Source: Leptospira hartskeerlii
GTDB taxonomy: Bacteria; Spirochaetota; Leptospiria; Leptospirales; Leptospiraceae
NCBI RefSeq assembly: GCF_002811475.1
Contig: NZ_NPDL01000002.1
Location: 124,001 to 188,000 of the forward strand
Length of the DNA: 64,000 nucleotides
Reading direction: 5' to 3'
Part shown: one piece after another, positions 9,290 to 17,217 of the stretch
How positions within the stretch are numbered: position 1 is the stretch's first letter
Layout: each line of letters opens with the position of its first letter
Position numbers and translations under genes: made by a program
Notes under the pieces: generated by a model
The model's input: the letters and a program-made list of their open reading frames with translations, nothing else
Database searches by the model: none
Told to the model about the DNA's origin: nothing

Positions 9290-9580
9290 ATGAGCGGTCC
9301 AGGAGAATATTCGGAAGAGCCTCTTCTTTGGGTAAGCGAATCCGAGATCAAAAAACAAAAACAAATCGCGAAAGAATTGCGCAAAACTCCTTGGTGGAGA
9401 AAAAAGAAAGCGGACGGGATCTGTCATTACTGCGGCAAAAAATTTCCGCCTGACGAACTCACCATGGATCACTTGATTCCTTTAGCAAAAGGAGGAAAGT
9501 CTATTAAAGCTAATTTGGTTCCTGCTTGTAAAGACTGCAATAATTCCAAAAAGAACAAACTTCCTTTCGAAGAATTCTGA
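9290..9580 (+). CDS. Small HNH endonuclease-family protein
   Basis: 96 residues with a compact HNH core in the C-terminal half: CHYCGKKF, the catalytic DH in TMDHLIPLAKGG, the central Asn in KANLVPACKDC and a final NNSKKN. The two CxxC pairs should hold a structural zinc. The family includes stand-alone nucleases with homing, repair or phage-defence roles; the role here cannot be read from sequence. It follows manA by 3 bp, so it is probably a housekeeping cargo gene of that operon and not part of a mobile element. Confidence 0.85.
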   Translation: MSGPGEYSEEPLLWVSESEIKKQKQIAKELRKTPWWRKKKADGICHYCGKKFPPDELTMDHLIPLAKGGKSIKANLVPACKDCNNSKKNKLPFEEF

Positions 9581-9585
9581 TTATC

Positions 9586-9798
9586 CTACCAGCAATGCGT
9601 ATGGAAGACTGCTTCCAACAAATATAGATCGCAGATATTTTTATTGTTCGGATTTGTCAAACATGCTGCCTGTAACATCTCCCCAGTCTTTTTATCGCTA
9701 GGAGTTGCCCTACCACAATCTTGCCTTCCTCCGGAATTACAGTCGGAAGATCCAAGCAGCACGAGCGATACAAAAATAAAAAAGAATATATTACGCAT
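9586..9798 (-). CDS. Small Cys-containing exported protein
   Basis: 70 residues starting MRNIFFFIFVSLVLLGSSDC, a signal peptide ending at a Cys. The Asp just before the Cys would be unusual for a lipobox, so lipidation is uncertain. The mature part has five Cys in about 50 residues, suggesting disulfides in the periplasm. No family recognised. The stop lies 9 bp downstream of the hybrid kinase start region in transcription order terms: the kinase gene ends just inside at 9808, so the two are arranged head-to-tail with a 9-bp gap and may be co-transcribed. Confidence 0.55.
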   Translation of the reverse strand: MRNIFFFIFVSLVLLGSSDCNSGGRQDCGRATPSDKKTGEMLQAACLTNPNNKNICDLYLLEAVFHTHCW

Positions 9799-9807
9799 TT
9801 TGAATAA

Positions 9808-12294
9808 TTAACCTGCGGGTTTCGGTCTACTTAGCACATATCTTTCTAAAAATAGGATCCAATCCCTTTTAAGAGAAGGTTTTTTGAGATAAGAATCGAA
9901 TCCTGAACTTTCAAAAAATTCTTCCGAACCTGGCAACGCGTGGGCTGTCCAGGCAACAAGATAAGGTGGATGAGCATAAGTTTCCTTAATTCTCTTTGAA
10001 ACTTCTAAGCCGCTAATATCAGGAAGATCGATATCTAAAAGTATAATTTCGTAAGTTTCTCTATCTAATTGAACAAGTGCGTCTTTTCCCATTCCTAAAG
10101 AATGTACTTTCATTCCGAGCTTAGTGAGAATGTCGAATGCAACTCTTCTGGAAAATTCTTGGTCTTCCACGAGTAGGATTTTGAGAGGAGGTAGAATGAT
10201 AGGAGGAGCTGCCTCTTCTTCCAATTCTTGTTTTTCAGGTTCTTCTTGCGGGAAGGGAAGTAAAAAGGAAAATTTAGATCCTTTTCCTGGAGAACTTGTG
10301 ATTCGGATACTTCCTCCCATAAGCTCTACTAATTTTTTGGAGATAGTTAGACCCAGTCCGCTTCCTCCGAATTTTCTAGCGACAGAAGAGTCCGCTTGAA
10401 CGAAAGGTTCGAATAATATTGCTGCTTGTTCTTCTGCGATCCCGACTCCATCGTCTTCTACCCAGAATTCCAAAACTCTGGAAAAAAGATCTTCTCCATA
10501 AAAACGAACTCCAAGGCTGACTTTCCCTCCGGAGCCGGTAAATTTGATAGCGTTACTCAAAAGATTTAAGAGTACTTGTTGGATCCTTCCTTCGTCTCCT
10601 AAGAATATTCCAGGATGATGCTCCGGATAAGAAATATCCACTAAAACCCTTTTCTCTTCCGCTCTGGCCTTTACCATCCTTGCGGCCCTTTGCAAAACGG
10701 CAAACGGGTCGAATGGCAGGATCTCCAACACGAAACGATGGTTTTCTATTTTAGAAAGATCTAATAATTGATTCACTAAGTGGAGAAGATTCTCTCCTGA
10801 TGCTTGGATAATCTCCGCGTATTCTTTTTGCTCTTGGGTTAAGGAAGTTTCGGACAGAAGATTAGAAGTTCCCAAGAGTCCGTTCAGGGGAGTGCGGATC
10901 TCATGGCTCATAATTGCCAGGAAGTCGTATCTATATTTGGCTTCCCATTCCGCTTTTTCTTTTGCGGCAGTAAGCTGTACTGTTCTTGATTCTACTTTGT
11001 TTTCCAATTCCGTTTTCAATTCATTCAGGTTTTGGTTGGCGATCTGTAATCCCTTTTCTGCTTCCATAGAAGTCCTTAAAACTCTTGAGAAGGAAAATGA
11101 AAAGCCAAGGCTATGAAAGAATATGAACAGAAAGATTGCCGGTGCAAGTATGTAATGATTATTTAATATATAATTTGAGGACAGGATATCGTTTATTCCA
11201 GCAATGATTATGAACGAGATCCCAACTAAGAAAAATCTGGAACCTGGTCTTCCATGGATGACTGCTCTCGCGCAACCTAATAGAGTGTAAGCCCCGCCTA
11301 TCAGAATTGTGAATTGGAATGGAAATAGTAATCTCGCATAATATTCTGCAGGCAATACCAGAGTGGGAATTGAGAAAAATAGCATTATGATCATAGAGAT
11401 CCTTTCCGTTTTGGGATGGAAATCCTGTTTAAATGCTGTAGCAGAATAGGACAAAAATCCTGAACAAAGAACATAAGTACTCAAATATTCCAATCTATAA
11501 CTGATTTCCCAAGGCACCTCTGGGAATATATAATTGAATAATCGATTTCCGGTTAGGAAAAATCGGAACACGGAAGCTAAGGAGAATAATGCAAAGTATA
11601 ATTGGCTTTTTTCTTCCCTTGTTCTGAGAAAGGCCATGATCTGATAGATCGCAAGAACCAAAACCGCCGCAGAGCTTGCCACATCCATCGCTTGGCTATA
11701 ATGCAATTTTTTTAATATAAGAGAAGGTATCCCGATCTCAGGAGTAAACCAGAGACCTCCGTTGATATGAGCGAAATTGGAGATCTCAAAATCCAATCTT
11801 TTCAAATTTTGAGGAAGAAGAACTATGGAAGTCTGCAGGAACGGTACCGAGGTCTCCGGAGTTTTTCCTACTTTACCCACAGTTTCTAAAAGTTTTCCAT
11901 CCGCATAAATTGAGTAGGAAGTTCCTAAATCCGGGACTTTTAACATCAACTCAGGGCAATTTTCAGGAAGTTGCAGATGTAAGGAGTAGGTCCCGAAACC
12001 TTTTCCGTTTGGAAATAAAAGTTTTCCGTCTTTGGTGAATTCATTCCAGATCTGAGGAATAGGCGCGTAGATCGTGTCTTGGATCTGTAATGGCTCAGGT
12101 TCTGATGCCAAAAATTTTCCTGGAACCAATTCCCAATCTCCTCTCAAAGAAAGAATGGTTTTGTTCGGGTCCCAGGTTTTTGCGTCTAGTTTACCTTCTC
12201 GAATTTCTCCCAAATCATAATCTGTCCTACCGCAATTCCAGGAGAGTAGAAGGCAGAGAATAAAAATCGGGAAAATTACACGACTCGAATGCAT
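9808..12294 (-). CDS. Hybrid sensor histidine kinase with 7TM-DISM sensor and C-terminal receiver
   Basis: 828 residues from the preferred ATG at 12294. An in-frame ATG at 12330 also exists, but the inner one gives a proper lipoprotein-like signal (ending LLLSWNC). A DISMED2-type extracytoplasmic domain (about 30-185) is followed by seven membrane segments (about 195-390), a coiled coil, HisKA with MSHEIRTPLNG (His near 464), HATPase with NLLSNAIKF, DDGVGI and GGSGLGLTIS, and a receiver domain with LLDIDLPD (Asp near 753). It should autophosphorylate on His and pass phosphate to its own receiver. There is no output domain and no adjacent response regulator, so its partner is elsewhere. Confidence 0.93.
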   Translation of the reverse strand: MHSSRVIFPIFILCLLLSWNCGRTDYDLGEIREGKLDAKTWDPNKTILSLRGDWELVPGKFLASEPEPLQIQDTIYAPIPQIWNEFTKDGKLLFPNGKGFGTYSLHLQLPENCPELMLKVPDLGTSYSIYADGKLLETVGKVGKTPETSVPFLQTSIVLLPQNLKRLDFEISNFAHINGGLWFTPEIGIPSLILKKLHYSQAMDVASSAAVLVLAIYQIMAFLRTREEKSQLYFALFSLASVFRFFLTGNRLFNYIFPEVPWEISYRLEYLSTYVLCSGFLSYSATAFKQDFHPKTERISMIIMLFFSIPTLVLPAEYYARLLFPFQFTILIGGAYTLLGCARAVIHGRPGSRFFLVGISFIIIAGINDILSSNYILNNHYILAPAIFLFIFFHSLGFSFSFSRVLRTSMEAEKGLQIANQNLNELKTELENKVESRTVQLTAAKEKAEWEAKYRYDFLAIMSHEIRTPLNGLLGTSNLLSETSLTQEQKEYAEIIQASGENLLHLVNQLLDLSKIENHRFVLEILPFDPFAVLQRAARMVKARAEEKRVLVDISYPEHHPGIFLGDEGRIQQVLLNLLSNAIKFTGSGGKVSLGVRFYGEDLFSRVLEFWVEDDGVGIAEEQAAILFEPFVQADSSVARKFGGSGLGLTISKKLVELMGGSIRITSSPGKGSKFSFLLPFPQEEPEKQELEEEAAPPIILPPLKILLVEDQEFSRRVAFDILTKLGMKVHSLGMGKDALVQLDRETYEIILLDIDLPDISGLEVSKRIKETYAHPPYLVAWTAHALPGSEEFFESSGFDSYLKKPSLKRDWILFLERYVLSRPKPAG

Positions 12295-12363
12295 ATCAGT
12301 CCGTTGCCGGAGTATCACCAAATGCGGCATCTTTAAGATTTTTGCAAGTGGAGATTTGGAATT

Positions 12364-12383
12364 TCCGTCAAGAATGACGGAAT
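12364..12383. promoter_or_regulatory. Inverted repeat between divergent genes (operator candidate)
   Basis: TTCCGTCA and TGACGGAA are exact inverted 8-mers separated by AGAA. The repeat lies 70 bp upstream of the hybrid kinase start and 97 bp upstream of the DUF1292 gene start, in a non-coding divergent region. It could be a dimeric regulator site or a transcript hairpin; no regulator is assigned. Confidence 0.35.
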
Positions 12384-12479
12384 TTCATCCTATAAACGAC
12401 GGATTTTCAGGTTTGTCCACCTTTTACGGCAAAGCCGGATCCTTTTTTGGGCCGATCTTTATTACACGGAGCGATCTCT

Positions 12480-12818
12480 ATGTTGGAATCTTACGATAAG
12501 GAAACAGAATCCACAGAGCATGAGGAGTTAGGCGATGAACTTCTGCACTTGTTGGATGAGGACGGAAATCCATATTCTTTTATCGTAGGAGAAGTAGTAG
12601 AGTTGGACGAGCACCAATATTTTTTACTCATACCCTCTTCAGAAGATGAAACTGATTTCATCAATCTAGATGTAGGATTTTTAAAAGGAGAAGAAAGTTT
12701 CGGATATTTTGCTGTGAAGATAGAAGCAGATGAATTCGGAGAAGACAGATTGGTAGAAGTCACCGACCCGAGAGAGTTAGAAGATTTATTGTACGAACTG
12801 AACTCTGATGTGGTCTAA
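12480..12818 (+). CDS. DUF1292 (YrzB-like) acidic protein
   Basis: 112 residues from the ATG at 12480, which has GGAG eight bases upstream; a TTG at 12447 in the same frame lacks such a site. The sequence is very acidic and carries the DUF1292 pattern: GNPYSFIVGEVVELDEHQYF, LLIPSSEDE, and a terminal segment with VTDPRELEDLLYEL. The function of DUF1292 is not established. The protein is cytoplasmic, without membrane segments. It diverges from the hybrid kinase gene and is followed 93 bp later by the antiporter gene. Confidence 0.85.
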   Translation: MLESYDKETESTEHEELGDELLHLLDEDGNPYSFIVGEVVELDEHQYFLLIPSSEDETDFINLDVGFLKGEESFGYFAVKIEADEFGEDRLVEVTDPRELEDLLYELNSDVV

Positions 12819-12911
12819 TGGGTCCAATGGTTTTGATTTTTGTTTTGAAAATAGTTTTTTTAACATGAAAAAAGAAATCGCATAATTTTCAACGGATTAG
12901 AATCTATCATA

Positions 12912-14399
12912 GTGGAATTGAACGCTCTTAACTTCGAGTTTCAAATTTTAGCTCTCTCCAGTCTCATCATCTTGAGCATTGGTTTATTGCGCGTTTCCAC
13001 AAAATTTGGAATTCCTTCTCTACTTATATTTTTAACGATAGGAATGCTCGCGGGTTCCGACGGCATTCTAAAGATCTGGTTCAACGATGCGGATCTTACT
13101 CGCAAGGTCGGTTCCATTGCACTGGCATTTATCTTGTTCTCCGGAGGTCTGGAAACTGACTGGGTTAAAGTAAAGCCTATACTTTGGAAAGGTATTTCTC
13201 TCGGAACTTTGGGCGTACTTCTCACCTGTTTGTTCGTTGCCTTGTTTGCAATTTTTGTGATAGGCTTCGATCCTATTATAGGATTTCTTTTGGGTGCGGT
13301 AGTTTCTTCTACTGATGCAGCTGCAGTGTTTAACGTTCTCAGAACTAGCAATATAGGAATGAGAAAAGGGCTCACTTCTCTTTTGGAGTTGGAATCGGGC
13401 AGTAACGATCCTCTAGCAGTATTATTAACTACGTCCGTTTTAGGTTTTGTCGGATCTTCTTCTCCTTCTTGGGATGCGCTTATATGGACAGTTTTCCAGC
13501 AGTTTAGTTTGGGAATTATCTTAGGTCTACTTTTAGGATACTGGATCTATAGAGGTATGAACCGGATCAAACTCGATTATGAAGGTTTGTATCCGGTATT
13601 ACTTTCAGCTTCCGTTCTATTCGTATACTCTGCTACCGATCTAATCGGAGGAAACCCGTTCTTAGCGGTGTATATCTCAGGGATCATCATCGGAAATAGA
13701 TCTTTCGTTCATAAGCGAAGTAATGTTCGCTTTATGGACGGGATTGCATGGTTGATGCAGATCGTAATGTTCCTTACCTTAGGACTTTTGGTATTCCCTT
13801 CTAAAATGCCATCTGTTGCAATACTTGGGATTGCATTTTCAGTTTTTCTAATAGTGATCGCAAGGCCCGCTGCAGTGTTCTTAGCACTAACAGGATTCAA
13901 TGTGGATTGGAGAGAGAAACTTTTAGTTTCTTGGGTAGGACTGAGGGGAGCCGCTCCGATTATTTTGGCAACCTTTCCCTTTGCAAAACAATTGCCCGAG
14001 TCGGAGATGATCTTTCATCTAGTATTTTTTACAGTATTGACTTCTTTGTTGTTACAAGGATCTACAATTCCATTTGCAGTTCGAATTTTAGGACTGGAAG
14101 CAGCATTAGAACAAAGGGCTTCTTATCCATTTGAATTTGAAAACAAGGACAAGAGCGATACTCAACTTCTGGAATATATTGTTCCATACGGTTCTGCTTC
14201 CGTAGGCAAATTCGTTTACGAATTGGATTTCCCTGAAAACTCGTTGATCACCTTGATCTATAGGGGAGATTCTCATTTGGTCCCAACCGGTAAAACCAAG
14301 ATGGAAGATGGGGATGTTCTTTTGGTATTAACTCCTGAAGGTGCAGAAGGTAAGATCAGAGAAATTCTTTCCAGAATGGGAGAAAGAAAAGAAGCCTAG
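12912..14399 (+). CDS. CPA1-family K+(Na+)/H+ antiporter with RCK_C domain (NhaP2/CvrA-like)
   Basis: 495 residues starting at GTG. About 12 to 13 membrane helices fill residues 10-395. The CPA1 ion-site motifs are present: SSTDAAAVFNVL near 135 and ESGSNDPLAVLL near 160, the second carrying the ND pair typical of electroneutral antiporters. A cytosolic TrkA-C/RCK_C domain (about 415-490) with ELDFPENSLI and GDVLLVLTPEG follows, as in NhaP2. It should exchange K+ or Na+ for H+ in pH and volume control. The next gene begins 12 bp downstream. Confidence 0.9.
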   Translation: MELNALNFEFQILALSSLIILSIGLLRVSTKFGIPSLLIFLTIGMLAGSDGILKIWFNDADLTRKVGSIALAFILFSGGLETDWVKVKPILWKGISLGTLGVLLTCLFVALFAIFVIGFDPIIGFLLGAVVSSTDAAAVFNVLRTSNIGMRKGLTSLLELESGSNDPLAVLLTTSVLGFVGSSSPSWDALIWTVFQQFSLGIILGLLLGYWIYRGMNRIKLDYEGLYPVLLSASVLFVYSATDLIGGNPFLAVYISGIIIGNRSFVHKRSNVRFMDGIAWLMQIVMFLTLGLLVFPSKMPSVAILGIAFSVFLIVIARPAAVFLALTGFNVDWREKLLVSWVGLRGAAPIILATFPFAKQLPESEMIFHLVFFTVLTSLLLQGSTIPFAVRILGLEAALEQRASYPFEFENKDKSDTQLLEYIVPYGSASVGKFVYELDFPENSLITLIYRGDSHLVPTGKTKMEDGDVLLVLTPEGAEGKIREILSRMGERKEA

Positions 14400-14411
14400 C
14401 TTCTCACTGCA

Positions 14412-16037
14412 ATGGTTCATTTTGATTGGAAGAAGATCATTCGATCTAATTATTTCGAACTGACCTTAGTTCTTATCTTATTTTCCTATATTTCTTATCA
14501 GAACGCTTGGCTAAGCGATGATTCATTTATTAGTTTTAGAGTTTTGGATCATTTTGTAAATGGTTACGGATTGCGTTGGAATATCGCAGAACGCGTGCAA
14601 GCATTTACAAATCCACTTTTAATCTTAACACTTTCTCCTTTTTATTACGTGTATCAGAATATAGTTTTCTGGTCCTTCTTTAGCTCATTTATTTGGGGTC
14701 TCTCCGCATTTTATTTTTTAAGAAAGATCTCCGTTTCTAAAGCCTCCTTTTGGTTGGGCTTTGGCTTTCTTTTATCTTCCAGATCTTTTGTGGACTACTC
14801 CTACTCAGGGTTAGAAAATTCTTTAAATTATCTGATCGAAGCGATCTTCTTCTATTTATATTTTAGAAAAGAAGAAGAAACTGCATCTAAGCTACCAGGC
14901 CTTGTATTTCTTGCTAGTCTTGGTCTGGTTTCCAGGATAGATTTTATTTTAATTTTTATAATTCCTCTTCTAATCGTTTTTGTTCAAGAATTTAAGAAAG
15001 GAAAAATTAATATTTCATTAAGTTCTCGAATAGCTCTTTATAGTTTGCCCGCAATCTTTTGGTTTTTATTCTCCGCTTTGTATTACGGCTCCCTTTTGCC
15101 TAATACGTACTATTCCAAAACGAATGTGGAAGATTCTTTTATTCAAATACTTTCACAAGGGTTGCAGTATTATCTTTTTGAACTGAGGTGGGATTCTGTT
15201 ATCTTTGCGTTTTTTCCGATTGTGGCGATCCTTCGGGCGTTTTTCCGGAAAGACTCGAGTTCTATTTTAATATCTCTGTTCTTTTCTTTGCCCTACTTGA
15301 TATATATCCTCTTTGTAGGAGGGGACTTTATGGCCGGAAGATTTTTCACTTATGTGATCTTTCTTTTTGGGATTGCATTGGCCCGCCTTGAGAATATAGA
15401 GAGAAAAGAGATTTATATCTTAGGATCTGCTTTAATTTTATATAATATTCTTCTTCCCTCCACCCCTGTTCATTCTATTAAACAACAAGTGAGAAAAAAT
15501 CCTTGGGTTTTAGATAGGGTAGGAATTACGGACGAGAAATTTTGGTATTATTTAGGCACCGGTCTCGCTTGGCATGATAACAAGGGCTCTCTTCTTTCTA
15601 ATATGGCGAATAAAAAACCTTTTTTCCCAGCGACCGACCAAAGAGTGTTCATTAAATATAACACAGGTGTGATCGGATTTTTTCTTCCTGATCAGTATAT
15701 TATCGATATCATTGCTTTAGGTGATCCGCTTCTTTCTAGGATCCAAGGAAAGGGTAGGGTAGGTCATAAGATCAGACATTTGCCTTCCGGCTATTTTGAA
15801 TCCGTTGAATCCGGAGAAAATAAGATCCAAGATCCTAAACTTAAGGAATATTATGATTCTTTAAACCTGTTAACAAGGGGAAAAATACTCGACTCCAGAA
15901 GATGGGATTTGTTCTGGAAGTTCCAATTCGGTTCTCTTCGAAAATATAAGGAGCCTTATTTGATAGATGAGGTTCGTGAAAATAAAATGTGGGAAGAAGA
16001 GAATCGTAAAAAGAACGAAGGGATAAATTCGATCTAG
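14412..16037 (+). CDS. GT-C fold membrane glycosyltransferase-like protein
   Basis: 541 residues with ten or more membrane helices. The first luminal loop reads LSDDSFISFRVLDHFVNGYG then RVQAFTNPLLI, matching the acidic-pair and TNP pattern of polyprenyl-phosphate-sugar-dependent arabinosyl/mannosyltransferases of the AftB type. The C-terminal third is soluble and probably periplasmic. Such enzymes transfer a sugar from a lipid carrier to envelope glycans; substrate and product here are unknown. It follows the antiporter by 12 bp and ends just before the palindromic element at 16059. Confidence 0.75.
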   Translation: MVHFDWKKIIRSNYFELTLVLILFSYISYQNAWLSDDSFISFRVLDHFVNGYGLRWNIAERVQAFTNPLLILTLSPFYYVYQNIVFWSFFSSFIWGLSAFYFLRKISVSKASFWLGFGFLLSSRSFVDYSYSGLENSLNYLIEAIFFYLYFRKEEETASKLPGLVFLASLGLVSRIDFILIFIIPLLIVFVQEFKKGKINISLSSRIALYSLPAIFWFLFSALYYGSLLPNTYYSKTNVEDSFIQILSQGLQYYLFELRWDSVIFAFFPIVAILRAFFRKDSSSILISLFFSLPYLIYILFVGGDFMAGRFFTYVIFLFGIALARLENIERKEIYILGSALILYNILLPSTPVHSIKQQVRKNPWVLDRVGITDEKFWYYLGTGLAWHDNKGSLLSNMANKKPFFPATDQRVFIKYNTGVIGFFLPDQYIIDIIALGDPLLSRIQGKGRVGHKIRHLPSGYFESVESGENKIQDPKLKEYYDSLNLLTRGKILDSRRWDLFWKFQFGSLRKYKEPYLIDEVRENKMWEEENRKKNEGINSI

Positions 16038-16058
16038 AGCAATAATCTTGCATTAAAA

Positions 16059-16208
16059 TGTAGGAGCTCCTACAAGTTTTCTACGCGAAAATTTGATTGA
16101 AGGAATTAGGATTTCATGATATAGGGAGCGAGGCTTCTCCCACGGGCCCTCCTCCACCACCCAACTCGGGTGGGGGCCGCGCTCCTCCCTTCTGTAGGAA
16201 CTCCTACA
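16059..16208. repeat. 150-bp palindrome-bounded intergenic element (MITE/REP-like candidate)
   Basis: The left edge is a perfect 16-bp palindrome, TGTAGGAGCTCCTACA (16059-16074); the right edge is a one-base variant, TGTAGGAACTCCTACA (16193-16208). Between them lie two further hairpins: GGGAG/CTCCC (16124-16141) and CCACCC/GGGTGG (16157-16173). The interior right half is much richer in G and C than the surrounding DNA. No ORF is supported inside. The right palindrome runs into the last codon and stop of the MotA-type gene. Similar palindromes are common in Leptospira intergenic DNA as I remember them; copy number cannot be judged from this window. Confidence 0.55.
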
Positions 16209-16935
16209 AAAACGGAGCCATTCTCTCTACAAGGATCCTTCTGTTGTCTCCTGTTTGCAGAGAAATAATTCCTCGGATAATTGCCTGTCTTCTTCTGTCC
16301 CTGGAAAATGCCCAGGTCCTGAGTCTGTTTGCCAATGGAAAATAAGCTAAGTTTGCGAATGCGATCCCGTAGAAAGTTGCGATAAATGCAGTAGCGATCC
16401 CTTCTCCGAGCGCCCTTGTCCCGGCGCCTAAATTTTCCAGTACGCTCACGAGTCCCATCACAGTTCCGATGATCCCGATCGTAGGAGAAAATCCTCCGGC
16501 GGTCTCTAAAATTTTTGCGGAGCGGGTTTCCTTATTCTCCAGGCCTTCTGCTGCTTCGAATAAAATTTCTTCTACAGCTCTTGGATCTGTTCCATCTACA
16601 ATGAGTTGTATTCCTTTTCTCAAGAAAGCGTCCGGCACTCCTGCGAGTTGGTCTTCCAGCGATAGTAATCCGTTCTTGCGGGCCTTCTCCGCGAAGTCCA
16701 AGAAGACGTCTGAAAGAGAAAATTCTCTCTTAGGAAAAAGAGATTCTCTCAAGTGAATGATCAGATTTGCAAATTCTTCAGGAGTGTAGCTTGCGAATGT
16801 CGCGCCTGCGGTTCCGCCTACGATCAATACGAGTGCTGATAGTTTGAGAAAGGAAAGAAAATGCGCTTCTTCCAATAAGATGGCTAATAGAACGGAAGCA
16901 AATGCGGCAATTAAACCAAAGATAGCCGAACGCAT
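16204..16935 (-). CDS. motA: MotA/TolQ/ExbB-family proton channel protein (MotA-like)
   Basis: 243 residues with four membrane helices: two near the N-terminus, and a pair near 150-215 around [17 protein letters not shown] and the segment ending [18 protein letters not shown]. The Pro of FSPT matches the conserved Pro of the MotA channel helix. The large cytoplasmic loop between helices 2 and 3 is MotA-like. MotA works only with a MotB-type partner, and none is encoded nearby, so it may join a MotB elsewhere or serve a different energised complex. The gene symbol is therefore tentative. The 3' end overlaps the repeat element. Confidence 0.8.
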   Translation of the reverse strand: MRSAIFGLIAAFASVLLAILLEEAHFLSFLKLSALVLIVGGTAGATFASYTPEEFANLIIHLRESLFPKREFSLSDVFLDFAEKARKNGLLSLEDQLAGVPDAFLRKGIQLIVDGTDPRAVEEILFEAAEGLENKETRSAKILETAGGFSPTIGIIGTVMGLVSVLENLGAGTRALGEGIATAFIATFYGIAFANLAYFPLANRLRTWAFSRDRRRQAIIRGIISLQTGDNRRILVERMAPFL

Positions 16936-17217
16936 GGGAGCAAATTAGGTAGATTATGTCATGAAGACAAGCGTTTTCAAAAAATAAGGGACGGTTTCGT
17001 CCATCCCCTCTACAAGAAAGTGAAAATTCGCAGTGGATTGGCTTTAACCAGGGAGGTTAAAGGTCCATCCGATTTAGAATATCGGATTTCAAAGTTGGGA
17101 CCTTAGGGTAGAAGGCCATTTTTTCGGAAAGGGGATCAATTTAATTTCGGGACGAAAAATGTGGCTTTGAATGTTGCGCTGCAAAATCCATTGACTTTTT
17201 AGGTATTTCCAAAATTT
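16936..17217. other. 282-bp intergenic region with no gene seen
   Basis: Divergent spacer between the MotA-type gene and the GT2 synthase. It has a short inverted pair around TTTAACC and GGTTAAA near 17042-17068 and several T-rich stretches. I found no convincing promoter pair with correct spacing, no ORF and no RNA gene. Confidence 0.4.
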
